Positions 44,012-52,489 of a stretch of 64,000 nucleotides of DNA are shown here, piece by piece. Source of the DNA: Leadbetterella byssophila DSM 17132 (GTDB lineage: Bacteria; Bacteroidota; Bacteroidia; Cytophagales; Spirosomataceae). Each line of letters begins with the position of its first letter. Within the stretch, counting starts at the first letter, position 1. The notes under the pieces were generated by a model. That model was given only the letters and a program-made list of their open reading frames with translations. It did not search any database and was not told the DNA's origin. The position numbers and the translations under genes were made by a program. Where the stretch lies: the NCBI RefSeq assembly GCF_000166395.1, contig NC_014655.1, positions 1,240,001 through 1,304,000 of the forward strand, written 5' to 3'.

Positions 44012-45367
44012 TACAAAGGCACTAAATCCTGTGATGGATCTACCCACAATCAGTGTATTGATTTCTTTGGTCCCTTCGTAAGAGTATATGGCTTCAGCAT
44101 CTGCAACGAACCTGGCTACATTATAATCCAGAAGTATACCATTGCCTCCCATTACTTCTCTCGCTCCTCTAACAATGTCCCTGGTCCTAAGTGTACAGAA
44201 CACCTTAGCTAAGGAGGCATGTTCGTCTTTCAATTTATCTTCATCCTGCAGTTCAGATAAGCGATAAACCAACGTTTGCATAGCCGTCAGATTAGAAATC
44301 ATCTCTACTAGGTGATTTTGGATCAACTGAAAAGAGGCAATGGGCTTACCAAATTGCTTCCTGGTTTTAGTATATTCCAAAGCATTTTCATAGGCTCCCC
44401 GTGCACAGCCTACCGCCATCCATGCTACACCCGCCCTAGTCATTCGTAATACGTTTGCAGTATCTTTAAAGCTGTTTGCATGAGGGAGCCTGTCTTTCTC
44501 TTCCACTATGCAATCTTTCAAAGTAATCAGACCATTTTGAACGATACGAAGAGCCATCTTCCCCTTTATCTTTTCCACATGAACACCAGGATTCTCCTTC
44601 CTTACTAAAAAACCTTTCACCTCCCCACTATCTACGTCCCTGGCCCAGATGATAATCACATCAGCAAAGGTGGCATTGCCTATCCACTTTTTTTGTCCAT
44701 TCAATACCCAGCCGTCAGCTGTTTGCTTACAAGTTGTAGTAAGTCCACCGGCAGCTCCGGAACCCACTTCAGGCTCAGTCAAACCGAATGCCCCTATCTT
44801 TTCCATTCTATTCATTTTCGGAAGCCATTCCTGTTTCTGTTCCTCTGAACCACATAAATAGATAGAACCCATACTGAGCCCACTTTGTACACCGAAGAAG
44901 GTGGCAATGGATGCATCTACCCGAGCCATCTCCATAGCCAGCACTCCTTCCATCATATAAGGTAAATTAGGACATCCATACCCTTCAAATGTAACTCCTG
45001 CTAGCCCTAGATCCCCCATTTTAGGAATCAGTTCAAAAGGAAACTCATCCCTTAACCAATATTCATTCACAATAGGCGCTACTTCCGTTTCCATAAATTC
45101 CCGAACTTTCAATTGGAGGGCCCTTTGCTCGGCGGTAAGTTTATCACTCAATTCATAGAAATCCGGATTAGGCTCCGGTAAGGGTTTATTCCTCTTGCCA
45201 CCGGAATTCAGCATCTTCATGAGACCTTGTAGTTGGGCCGCATCCATCTTACTCAATTGCTGCATGGCTCCAGCCAAATCTACTTTCTCATTTAAGGCTT
45301 TCAGTTGCTTTAAATCGACTTGCTTCAGCAGGGCAATCACCTGCCTGATGTCTTGGATTATACTCAT
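44009..45367 (-). CDS. Acyl-CoA dehydrogenase, glutaryl-CoA dehydrogenase-like
   Basis: This 452-residue FAD enzyme oxidises acyl-CoA at the alpha-beta bond. The FAD and substrate motifs are GAFGLTEPEVGSGA and WIGNATFADVIIIWA, and the catalytic Glu sits in SYEGTKEINTLI near the end, as in glutaryl-CoA and medium-chain enzymes. An extra N-terminal part of about 55 residues (helical, Gln/Leu-rich, to NSGGKRNKPLPEPNPDF) is longer than in the core family. The frame reaches 45412, but ATG 45367 is the first good start. It stands alone, convergent with the SusD gene. Confidence 0.88.
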   Translation of the reverse strand: MSIIQDIRQVIALLKQVDLKQLKALNEKVDLAGAMQQLSKMDAAQLQGLMKMLNSGGKRNKPLPEPNPDFYELSDKLTAEQRALQLKVREFMETEVAPIVNEYWLRDEFPFELIPKMGDLGLAGVTFEGYGCPNLPYMMEGVLAMEMARVDASIATFFGVQSGLSMGSIYLCGSEEQKQEWLPKMNRMEKIGAFGLTEPEVGSGAAGGLTTTCKQTADGWVLNGQKKWIGNATFADVIIIWARDVDSGEVKGFLVRKENPGVHVEKIKGKMALRIVQNGLITLKDCIVEEKDRLPHANSFKDTANVLRMTRAGVAWMAVGCARGAYENALEYTKTRKQFGKPIASFQLIQNHLVEMISNLTAMQTLVYRLSELQDEDKLKDEHASLAKVFCTLRTRDIVRGAREVMGGNGILLDYNVARFVADAEAIYSYEGTKEINTLIVGRSITGFSAFV

Positions 45368-45459
45368 TTCATAAGGATTTTGCTTAGACAAATTGCGAAA
45401 TCTCTGGGGCAAATCCTAGGACTTATGCAGATATCCGGAGGTAATTGTAGTGTATTTAA

Positions 45460-45648
45460 ATGGATCCGTATAATAGCCCTATTGCGTTTGAGCAAAAAAG
45501 TAGAAACTGTAATAAGAAATTATTTCTAAAGGGATCAGAAAATTATAGCGCAGAATTGTACGATTACAAAAGCCTTGTACGCTTAGAGTACACCATACCA
45601 TTTGAAAATTTTTCTATTGGTATTAGTGAAATTAGATGGGAGTTCTAA
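45460..45648 (+). CDS. Possible 62-residue protein or gene remnant
   Basis: In the gap 45368-45709 one short frame starts at ATG just after an in-frame TAA. It encodes MDPYNSPIAFEQKSRNCNKK and continues to a protein-like end (SLVRLEYTIPFENFSIGISE, then IRWEF). The alternating hydrophobic pattern looks like the last strands of a beta domain, so it may be the tail of a decayed gene. No promoter element or family was recognised. The rest of the gap shows nothing clear beyond a weak AAGGG/CCCTT hairpin (45704-45720) at the end of the Crp-family gene. Confidence 0.35.
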   Translation: MDPYNSPIAFEQKSRNCNKKLFLKGSENYSAELYDYKSLVRLEYTIPFENFSIGISEIRWEF

Positions 45649-45709
45649 TACGGTCTATGAGCCTATTTTATTAAGAAACCAGTATTTGAGCAGTGATTAA
45701 AAGAAGGGC

Positions 45710-46288
45710 CTATAACCCTTTTTTGGAAAGTTCCTTTCTCACCCTACTAAGACTCTCAGGAGTTATTCCCAAATAAGAAGCAATCATCCACTGTGGTACC
45801 CTCATCATGAGGTCAGGATAGGTCTTCACAAATTCCAAATAACGCTCTTCTGCACTGGCTCCTATCAGCATGGATATTCTGTGTTGCAATTGGCCTATAT
45901 GCCTTTGCAATAGCGTTTCATTATATTGGGCAAAGCTCTTAGTCCCTACTGCAGCCTGACACATAAAATCCTGGCTCAAGAAGGCCACCTTCGTTTCTTC
46001 TATGGCATCTATAAAATATTCTGTAGGGGAATGAAAAAAGATGGAAGCTCTGTCCGCTAAGAACCAGCCTTCCGGAGCAAATTGGACGATATGCTCTTTT
46101 CCGCCATTGTCTATTGTATAAAAACGTAGCAACCCTTCTTCTATAAATAAGGATTCTTCACAGATTTCACCGGCACGTAATGCGAACTCCCCTTTTTGTA
46201 TGGTCTTCCTTTGCATAAATGGCTCTAAGCCCTTCACCTCCTCTACAGTTAAACCTGCTCTTTCTATCAGATAGTCCTGCAACTTCAT
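45710..46288 (-). CDS. Crp/Fnr-family regulator with cyclic-nucleotide-like domain
   Basis: This 192-residue protein has an N-terminal cupin-like sensory domain (about 20-120; FALRAGEICEESLFIEEGLL) and a C-terminal helix-turn-helix region (about 145-190) with PQWMIASYLGITPESLSRVRKEL. It lacks the Cys cluster of Fnr, and the Arg-Ser phosphate-binding pair for cAMP is not obvious, so the ligand is unknown. This type is common in Bacteroidota. It is co-transcribed with the TPR lipoprotein gene, overlapping it by 4 bases. Confidence 0.85.
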   Translation of the reverse strand: MKLQDYLIERAGLTVEEVKGLEPFMQRKTIQKGEFALRAGEICEESLFIEEGLLRFYTIDNGGKEHIVQFAPEGWFLADRASIFFHSPTEYFIDAIEETKVAFLSQDFMCQAAVGTKSFAQYNETLLQRHIGQLQHRISMLIGASAEERYLEFVKTYPDLMMRVPQWMIASYLGITPESLSRVRKELSKKGL

Positions 46289-47268
46289 ATCCAGGGATCT
46301 TTTAATGATTGTGCCATTTTAATGTATTTGTCGGCTGACTGACCCAGTTTAACCGCACCTTTGCTTAGGAAATAATACAGATAATCTACCTCAGGATGAG
46401 TCCTCTCTATTTCTTCCCAAACCTTCATGGCTTCCGCATATAAGCCCTTTTGGAACAAAATCAAACCTGCATTTCTCTTGACATAGGGATCTTCTTCATC
46501 CAGAACTTCTGCCCTTCTCTGGATGTTCTCTCCTTCTATTGCCTTACCAGACTCAATATTAAATAATACCAAATTATTCAAAACAAATAGGGCCTGCGGA
46601 TCTTTCTTCTCTGCCTTATGTAAGAGTTCTAAGCCTTTTTCAAACTCCCTTTTCCTTCCATAAAGCACCGCCCTATTGTTTAGAGCATAAACGAAGTCCG
46701 GTTGGATAGCCAAAGCTTTATCCAGAACCACTTCCGCTTCTTTATCCCTGTATTGAACCAGATACACATAGCCTAAATTAGTCAAGGCCTCCACGTACTG
46801 AGGCGACAATTCGATGGCCTTTTTCAAGCGCTCCTCCCCTTCTTGAAACTTGTTTTGTAGAATGTAGTTTTGTCCTACCGCGTTCCAGTAGGAAGAGGAG
46901 GTGTCTAATTTGGATTGTAATCCGTCTAAAAGAGATTGAGCTTTCTCCGTATTCCCGGTTTCAGAATACCACTTAGCAAGGTTAAAATGGGCATCCGTGA
47001 AGGTTCTATCCAGTTCAACTGCCTTCTTGAAATCGTCTCCGGCTTCCTCTAGCCTACCCCATTGAAGGTAAATCAAACCTCTGTTATTATAGGCATCTGC
47101 TAATTCAGGATCCTTCTTGATGGCTTCAGAAAAAAAGTGCTCTGCTTTGTCAAACTCTTTCTTTTTAAAATGAAAATTTCCCCTCGTAAAAAACTCCGCA
47201 GATTCTTTTCTATTTTTGCAGGAAACGTTAGTCAATAATATACAAAAAACGATTAAAACTATTCTCAT
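46285..47268 (-). CDS. TPR-repeat lipoprotein
   Basis: A lipoprotein signal (MRIVLIVFCILLTNVSC, Cys17) is followed by about eight tetratricopeptide repeats (for example ADAYNNRGLIYLQWGRLEEA and VEALTNLGYVYLVQYRDKEA), a scaffold for protein contacts. It is 327 residues from ATG 47268. A longer start at 47286 exists but weakens the signal peptide. This ATG shares bases 47267-47268 with the ATG of the divergent gene on the other strand, so both promoters lie inside coding DNA. It precedes the Crp-family gene in one operon. Confidence 0.85.
   Translation of the reverse strand: MRIVLIVFCILLTNVSCKNRKESAEFFTRGNFHFKKKEFDKAEHFFSEAIKKDPELADAYNNRGLIYLQWGRLEEAGDDFKKAVELDRTFTDAHFNLAKWYSETGNTEKAQSLLDGLQSKLDTSSSYWNAVGQNYILQNKFQEGEERLKKAIELSPQYVEALTNLGYVYLVQYRDKEAEVVLDKALAIQPDFVYALNNRAVLYGRKREFEKGLELLHKAEKKDPQALFVLNNLVLFNIESGKAIEGENIQRRAEVLDEEDPYVKRNAGLILFQKGLYAEAMKVWEEIERTHPEVDYLYYFLSKGAVKLGQSADKYIKMAQSLKDPWI
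47211..47218 (+). promoter_or_regulatory. -7 element of the 80-residue gene
   Basis: TATTTTTG followed by C matches TAnnTTTG and lies 48 bases before the ATG at 47267, inside the coding region of the divergent TPR gene. Confidence 0.5.
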
Positions 47269-47509
47269 GAGATTCGTTAAGAACATTGAAAATGATTACT
47301 GTGCAGCCACACTATTTTCCGCTAATAATAAGTACATTATAAAATTTGAAGCAGGTAACTTAGAACAAATTTACAAAGTATCTGAATTAGATGTATCCGG
47401 AGAGGATGATGTAGAGGAAATGTTAGGGGATACTTTTATGAAAAAGGTCATGCAAAGGTTCCAGGAAATGCATGAGGATTTTGATGAAATACTGGATTCA
47501 ATAGATTAA
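47267..47509 (+). CDS. Conserved 80-residue protein of unknown function
   Basis: This small acidic protein has an N-terminal beta part (MRFVKNIENDYCAATLFSAN, then KYIIKFEAGNLEQIYKVSEL) and a helical C-terminus (MLGDTFMKKVMQRFQEMHED). It looks like a small conserved cytoplasmic protein of Bacteroidota. The frame extends upstream to 47216, but the -7 element at 47211-47218 makes ATG 47267 the better start. It is divergent to the TPR gene with overlapping start codons. It precedes the serine-biosynthesis fusion by 92 bases. No function is known. Confidence 0.75.
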   Translation: MRFVKNIENDYCAATLFSANNKYIIKFEAGNLEQIYKVSELDVSGEDDVEEMLGDTFMKKVMQRFQEMHEDFDEILDSID

Positions 47510-47536
47510 TCTGTATTGATTTTTAAACATTTTATA

Positions 47537-47579
47537 GTAGATATTCGGGATTATAAAATTCCATTCAAAAAATATCTAC
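47537..47579 (+). promoter_or_regulatory. Nested hairpin upstream of the SerB-SerA fusion
   Basis: GTAGATATT (47537-47545) and AATATCTAC (47571-47579) are perfect 9-base arms. Inside, GGGATT (47547-47552) pairs with AATTCC (47557-47562) with one G-T wobble around ATAA. There is no T run after it, so it is not a plain terminator. It lies 22 bases before the TTG start at 47602 and may be an RNA leader or an operator. Confidence 0.45.
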
Positions 47580-47601
47580 AATAGATGCTTAAATTTATGG
47601 G

Positions 47602-49524
47602 TTGAATAACCTTTTGGATTTCACCGTGATAACAGAACCAAAAAAGTACTTCCTCATCGACTTTGACAGCACCATCACGAAGGTGGAAGGTCTAGATGAG
47701 TTAGCCGCTATAGCCCTAAAATCAGATCCTGAGGGAGAGAGCAAAGTAGCGAGAATAAAAGAATTAACAGACAAAGGTATGGCGGGAGAGCTATCCTTTT
47801 CTGAATCCCTCACGCAGAGACTGGCCTTACTGAAAGCTAACAAAAGCCATGTTGATATTTTAATTGAGTTCCTCAAAGAAAATATAACTGACTCATTTGA
47901 TAGGAACAGGGCCTTCCTTAAAGAATTTGCAGATCAAATTCTGATCATTTCCAGTGGATTTAAAGATTTCATTGTTCCTATAGCCAAACACTTGGGACTT
48001 AAACCGGAGAATGTCTACGCCAATACCTTTATCTACAATGAGACGGGAGATATTGTCGGTGTAGATCAGTCTAATCCTCTTTCCAAAACTGGTGGTAAAA
48101 TAGAGGTAGTTAAGTTCTTGAACTTAGATGGACATGTTTCTGTCATAGGAGATGGATTTACGGATTTTGAGATCAAGAAGCATGGCCTTGCCCAGAGGTT
48201 TTATGCCTTTATAGAAAACGTGGAAAGAAGTTCTGTTACTTCAGTTGCTGACTTTGTCATCAAAAGTCTGGACGAATTCCTTTTCTATAACCAATTACCC
48301 AGAGGCTACTCCTATCCAAAGAGCATGATCAAAGTGCTCCTCTTGGAAAACGTTCACCCTGCTGCAAAAGCAGCTTTTGAAGAACAAGGATTCAATGTGG
48401 AATTCCTAAAAGGGGCTCTAGATGAAGATGAACTTTGTGAAAAGATCAAAGACGTCTCTATCATAGGTATCCGTTCCAAAACTCAAATCACGAAGAGAGT
48501 TCTGGAACATGCCGAAAAACTTTTAGCCATAGGAGCTTTCTGCATTGGAACTAACCAAATAGATCTGAAAGAAGCTGAAAAAAGAGGTATCTGTGTTTTC
48601 AACGCCCCTTATAGCAATACCCGTTCGGTGGTAGAATTAGTGATCGGAGAGATGATCATGCTGATTCGTAAGGTATTTGTAAAAAGTACCGGTATGCACC
48701 AAGGGAAATGGGATAAATCTGCCGTTAACAGTTTTGAAGTTAGAGGCAAAAAACTGGGAATGATAGGTTATGGGCACATTGGTACACAACTTTCCGTTCT
48801 AGGGGAAGCTTTAGGAATGGAAGTTTATTTCTATGATATTGCCGACAAAATGCCGATAGGCAATGCGAAGAAATGCCGCAGTATGGAAGATGTCTTTAGA
48901 GTGGCGGATATAGTCTCCTTACATATAGACGGTAGAGAATCTAACACCCATCTTATCGGTGAGAAAGAGTTCAATCAGATGAAGGATGGAGTCATCTTCT
49001 TAAACCTCTCCAGAGGTCATGTGGTAGATATCCCTGCTTTAGTGCAGGCTTTGAAATCAGGAAAAGTGGGAGGTGCCGGAGTAGACGTATTTCCTCATGA
49101 GCCAAAAACAAATCATGAGCCTTTCAAATCCGAACTCATGGGTTTGGAAAACGTCATACTTACACCTCATATAGGTGGATCTACGGAAGAAGCGCAAGAA
49201 GGAATAGGAAATTATGTACCTGAGCGACTTTTGGAATACATTAATAACGGAAGTACTACAGGAACGGTGAACTTCCCTGAACTCAGTTTGCCATTATTAC
49301 ACGATTCCCATCGTCTATTGCATATCCATAAAAATGTACCAGGAATTTTAGCGAAATTGAATAATATTTTCGCGAAACACCATATCAACATTCGCGGTCA
49401 GTATTTGAAAACGAGCGCGGAAATTGGATATGTGATCGTTGATATTGAAAAATCTTATTCCAGGGAATTTGTACAGGACCTAAAGAGCATAGAGGAAACT
49501 ATTCGTTTCCGTATGTTGTTCTAA
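47602..49524 (+). CDS. Phosphoserine phosphatase-like/phosphoglycerate dehydrogenase fusion
   Basis: This 640-residue two-enzyme chain joins steps 1 and 3 of serine synthesis. The N-terminal HAD domain (about 15-225) has the phosphoserine phosphatase nucleophile motif DFDST (20-24), Ser/Gly motif SSG (117-119), Lys in SKTGGK and acid motif GDGFTD (183-188). The D-3-phosphoglycerate dehydrogenase part (242-560) has GYGHIG at 389-394, R291, E500 and H523, and an ACT domain follows (about 570-640). The first start is TTG 47602; GTG 47626 is an alternative. A hairpin lies upstream. SerC is not nearby. Confidence 0.85.
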   Translation: MNNLLDFTVITEPKKYFLIDFDSTITKVEGLDELAAIALKSDPEGESKVARIKELTDKGMAGELSFSESLTQRLALLKANKSHVDILIEFLKENITDSFDRNRAFLKEFADQILIISSGFKDFIVPIAKHLGLKPENVYANTFIYNETGDIVGVDQSNPLSKTGGKIEVVKFLNLDGHVSVIGDGFTDFEIKKHGLAQRFYAFIENVERSSVTSVADFVIKSLDEFLFYNQLPRGYSYPKSMIKVLLLENVHPAAKAAFEEQGFNVEFLKGALDEDELCEKIKDVSIIGIRSKTQITKRVLEHAEKLLAIGAFCIGTNQIDLKEAEKRGICVFNAPYSNTRSVVELVIGEMIMLIRKVFVKSTGMHQGKWDKSAVNSFEVRGKKLGMIGYGHIGTQLSVLGEALGMEVYFYDIADKMPIGNAKKCRSMEDVFRVADIVSLHIDGRESNTHLIGEKEFNQMKDGVIFLNLSRGHVVDIPALVQALKSGKVGGAGVDVFPHEPKTNHEPFKSELMGLENVILTPHIGGSTEEAQEGIGNYVPERLLEYINNGSTTGTVNFPELSLPLLHDSHRLLHIHKNVPGILAKLNNIFAKHHINIRGQYLKTSAEIGYVIVDIEKSYSREFVQDLKSIEETIRFRMLF

Positions 49525-49530
49525 TTATAT

Positions 49531-49560
49531 AGGCGCTACTTTTCTGTAGCGCCTTTTTTT
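49531..49560 (+). terminator. Terminator after the SerB-SerA fusion
   Basis: AGGCGCTAC (49531-49539) pairs perfectly with GTAGCGCCT (49546-49554), followed by a T run. It overlaps the stop of the convergent MscS gene. Confidence 0.9.
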
Positions 49561-50368
49561 ATGCCCAAGTCTTCTGTAACTCGACCGGATACGTCACACG
49601 TATACCGTTTTCTCCAAGGGCTTTCTTGATTTCTTTGTAGGATTTATAGTATACATCCCAGTAGGTTTTATCTGTAGCGAAAGGACGAACGTCTAATAAA
49701 ACCGCATTCTCCGCAAATTTCTGTATCTCTATAGTAGGTTCATCTGACAATCTGGAATCGACCCCGTCTAATGCACCTCGAATAATGGATTTCACCCTAT
49801 CAAAATCTTCCTCATAAGGCATGGCCACGGTTAAGTCTACTCTTAATTTGCCATTGGCACTTAAGTTAGTCATGACATCACTAGTGGCTATTCCATTCGG
49901 AATTACTACCCTCTTATTATCTGGGGTACGAATTACTGTATTGAAGATTTGGATCTCCTCCACATTTCCGAAAGTTCCTTTTAGATCAACCAAATCACCT
50001 ACCTTGTAAGGCTTAAAGATTAAAATCATTACACCTGAGGCGAAATGCTGCAAAGATCCCTGCATAGCTAGCCCAATGGCTAAACCTGCTCCACCTAAAA
50101 GCGCTATGAAGGATGCAGTCTTTACACCAAATCTCTCCGCAACAGAGATCACTACTAAGACCTTTATCAGGACCACAAGCATAGAACTTAAGAAAGGTAC
50201 TATAGTAGAATCCACTCCTCTGCTTTTTAAGGCTTTCCGTATTAAGGAGCCAACTTTGTTTGCAACCCAAAATCCAATAATCAAGGTCAGTATGGATACA
50301 AGCAAAATGGGAGCAAAATCCATCAATTTTTGAAGGGCATAATCCGTCTTTGTAAGTAAGGTTTCCAT
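49559..50368 (-). CDS. MscS-type mechanosensitive channel
   Basis: This 269-residue small-conductance mechanosensitive channel, of normal length, has three membrane spans. The third pore helix is GGAGLAIGLAMQGSLQHFASG, followed by the beta domain (KPYKVGDLVDLKGTFGNVEE) and a cytoplasmic vestibule with IRTPDNKRVVIPNG. It relieves turgor by opening under membrane tension. The gene stands alone on the minus strand, convergent with the serine fusion and divergent from the glutathione peroxidase gene. Confidence 0.93.
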   Translation of the reverse strand: METLLTKTDYALQKLMDFAPILLVSILTLIIGFWVANKVGSLIRKALKSRGVDSTIVPFLSSMLVVLIKVLVVISVAERFGVKTASFIALLGGAGLAIGLAMQGSLQHFASGVMILIFKPYKVGDLVDLKGTFGNVEEIQIFNTVIRTPDNKRVVIPNGIATSDVMTNLSANGKLRVDLTVAMPYEEDFDRVKSIIRGALDGVDSRLSDEPTIEIQKFAENAVLLDVRPFATDKTYWDVYYKSYKEIKKALGENGIRVTYPVELQKTWA

Positions 50369-50452
50369 ATGTTAATGTGAATTTATTTTACTTATGACCC
50401 TATTATGAAGAATAAGTCACGTGAAAACATTAACTTTAAGGCTAGTAAATTC

Positions 50453-50460
50453 TACCTTTG
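50453..50460 (+). promoter_or_regulatory. -7 element of the glutathione peroxidase gene
   Basis: TACCTTTG is an exact TAnnTTTG match 16 bases before the ATG at 50476. The TTG frame opening at 50458 lies inside it and is therefore not the start. Confidence 0.6.
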
Positions 50461-50475
50461 ACTAAAAAACATGCG

Positions 50476-51084
50476 ATGATGAAAACCTGGTTAATCGTAA
50501 TTGTATCCGGAGCGGTAGCCGCCTTGGTACTAAGTAATATTGGTTTGATAAAGAATATCTTTTCTGCGAAGAACGGTATAAGCACTATGGAAGAAAATTT
50601 TACACACAAAGGATCCTTTTATGACTTTACAGTAGATGATCTTGAGGGTAATCCTGTAGATCTGTCTGTTTACAAAGGCAAAAAAGTGGTTATCATCAAC
50701 ACTGCTTCGAAATGCGGTTTTACTCCACAATATGCAGAGTGGCAGAAATTTCATGAAAAGTATGGAGATAAAATTGCCGTCTTGGGCTTTCCTGCTAATA
50801 ATTTTATGAGCCAAGAACCCGGAAGTAACGAGGAAATTGCAGAATTTTGCCAGAGAAATTATGGCGTTACTTTCAAGATGTTCTCTAAAGTAGACGTAAA
50901 AGGAAAAGATAAGGCACCTCTCTATCGCTGGTTAAGTGAAAAGGACTTAAACGGATGGAACGATAAAGAACCTACCTGGAACTTTTGCAAATACGTGGTG
51001 GACGAAAACGGCAACTTAACGCACTTTTTTGAATCAAAGATAACTCCGGATAATGAGCAATTCCGGAAGGCTGTAGGAGTTTAA
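50476..51084 (+). CDS. Membrane-anchored glutathione peroxidase
   Basis: This 202-residue thiol peroxidase has the Cys (not selenocysteine) form in NTASKCGFTPQY, the Gln site region GFPANNFMSQEPGSNEEI, and the Trp-Asn stretch TWNFCKYVVD near the end. An N-terminal hydrophobic span (about 4-22, KTWLIVIVSGAVAALVLSN) is uncleaved-looking, so the enzyme is probably tethered to the outer face of the inner membrane rather than cytosolic. The start follows the promoter element at 50453-50460. The menA ATG overlaps its stop (TAATG), and the three genes gpx, menA and dinB form a tight operon. Confidence 0.9.
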   Translation: MMKTWLIVIVSGAVAALVLSNIGLIKNIFSAKNGISTMEENFTHKGSFYDFTVDDLEGNPVDLSVYKGKKVVIINTASKCGFTPQYAEWQKFHEKYGDKIAVLGFPANNFMSQEPGSNEEIAEFCQRNYGVTFKMFSKVDVKGKDKAPLYRWLSEKDLNGWNDKEPTWNFCKYVVDENGNLTHFFESKITPDNEQFRKAVGV

Positions 51085-51962
51085 TGAAGAAATGGATATC
51101 TGCCGCCAGGTTAAGAACTTTACCCCTGGCCTTGTCAAGTATATTAATGGGAGGCTTTTTAGCCCAAAGTGTTTTCATGTTCCGATGGGATGTTTTTCTT
51201 TGGGCCGTCATAACCACTATATTACTCCAAGTGATGTCCAATTTCGCCAATGATTATGGAGATACTCAGAATGGTGCTGATTCTTCAGATCGGATAGGCC
51301 CTGCACGTGCGGTGCAGAGCGGAGAGATTAGCAGAAGGCAAATGTTTATAGCCATCTGTATTACCGGCTTGGCTGCCTTTCTAAGCGGGCTTTGGCTATT
51401 GTATACCTCTTTTGGCGGTTTTGAGTCTAAATACTTTAAGATCTTCCTATCTCTAGGTATTTTGGCCATTGGAGCAGCTTATACCTACACCGCAGGTAAG
51501 AGACCTTACGGCTATCAGGGATTGGGAGATATATCTGTTTTCCTTTTCTTTGGTTTGACGGCGGTCATTGCCAGTTACTTCCTGTATACTCTGCATTTGG
51601 AATGGGAAATAGCCTTACCTGCCATCTCATGTGGAGCCTTAGCTACCGGAGTATTGAATATCAATAATCTTAGAGACAGGACATCAGATGAAAAGGCCGG
51701 TAAAATAACCTTAGCGGTAAGATTAGGTAGAAAAGGGACCATTTACTACCATTTCCTCTTGCTGGCTTTAGCGATGTTCTGTGCCTGGCTTTATATAGAT
51801 CTGAAGAATGGCAACTGGTATTATTTACTAAGTTTCCCGCTTATTCTTTTGAATGGGTTTCAAGTTGCAAAGTCTGAAAATCCAGACCCTTACTTGAAGA
51901 CACTTTCCTTGACCTCTTTGTTTTTCGTTATCGTATTTGGCCTAAGTTTAATCTTCAGATGA
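51084..51962 (+). CDS. menA: 1,4-dihydroxy-2-naphthoate prenyltransferase MenA
   Basis: MenA attaches the isoprenoid chain to DHNA to give demethylmenaquinone, the respiratory quinone of this phylum. The 292 residues form about eight or nine membrane spans. The Asp-rich motif NDYGDTQNGADSSDR (52-66) binds the prenyl diphosphate through Mg, and the second Asp-rich loop is NNLRDRTSDEKAGK. Start and stop overlap the flanking gpx and dinB genes by 1 and 4 bases, so the three are co-translated. Coupling of quinone synthesis with a peroxidase is unusual but could be operational. Confidence 0.95.
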   Translation: MKKWISAARLRTLPLALSSILMGGFLAQSVFMFRWDVFLWAVITTILLQVMSNFANDYGDTQNGADSSDRIGPARAVQSGEISRRQMFIAICITGLAAFLSGLWLLYTSFGGFESKYFKIFLSLGILAIGAAYTYTAGKRPYGYQGLGDISVFLFFGLTAVIASYFLYTLHLEWEIALPAISCGALATGVLNINNLRDRTSDEKAGKITLAVRLGRKGTIYYHFLLLALAMFCAWLYIDLKNGNWYYLLSFPLILLNGFQVAKSENPDPYLKTLSLTSLFFVIVFGLSLIFR

Positions 51963-52489
51963 AAGTAAATGAACTTCCCTACCAACCCGAATTCTTTGAT
52001 CGCTACATCAATGGAATTCCTTCTGATTTAAATTTATTAGTTAGTCTGGAAGATTTCTGTCCTACTAAGATCTTTGATCTGGATAAATTAGAAGAATTAG
52101 GAGATGCGGTATATGCACCCGGTAAATGGATAGGGAAAGAGATTTTACAGCATTGCATTGATACGGAAAGAATCATGGCTTACCGAGCTTTGTGTTTTAG
52201 CAGAAAGGAGAAGGCATCTTTACCGGGCTTTGATGAAAATATTTACGCTGCAAATTCTTTAGCCCACCAGAGATCTTACTCGGATCTTATGGAGGAATTT
52301 GAGTGTGTAAGGAAATCCACGATCTATCTCTTCCGCTCCTTCAGCGAAGAAACGCTACTGCAAGAAGGAATAGCAAATGGGAAGAATATTCTGGTAGGTG
52401 CTTTGGGATTTGTGATCATTGGACATGCTCTCCATCATCAGTGGATTTTGGAAGAGAGATACTATCCATTATTATCTGGTAAGGCTTAA
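51959..52489 (+). CDS. DinB-family protein
   Basis: This 176-residue four-helix-bundle protein of the DinB/YfiT type has three His positions for a metal: in LQHCIDTERIM, AHQRSYSDLMEE and HALHHQWILEERYY. These proteins bind a metal and often act as thiol-dependent transferases, but the reaction is unknown here. It overlaps menA by 4 bases and the convergent serine hydrolase gene by 18 bases. Confidence 0.85.
   Translation: MKVNELPYQPEFFDRYINGIPSDLNLLVSLEDFCPTKIFDLDKLEELGDAVYAPGKWIGKEILQHCIDTERIMAYRALCFSRKEKASLPGFDENIYAANSLAHQRSYSDLMEEFECVRKSTIYLFRSFSEETLLQEGIANGKNILVGALGFVIIGHALHHQWILEERYYPLLSGKA

Noticed and set aside
50371-50434. GTTAATG and CATTAAC inverted arms between MscS and glutathione peroxidase genes
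   Set aside because: Arms of only 7 AT-rich bases 50 bases apart are easily due to chance.
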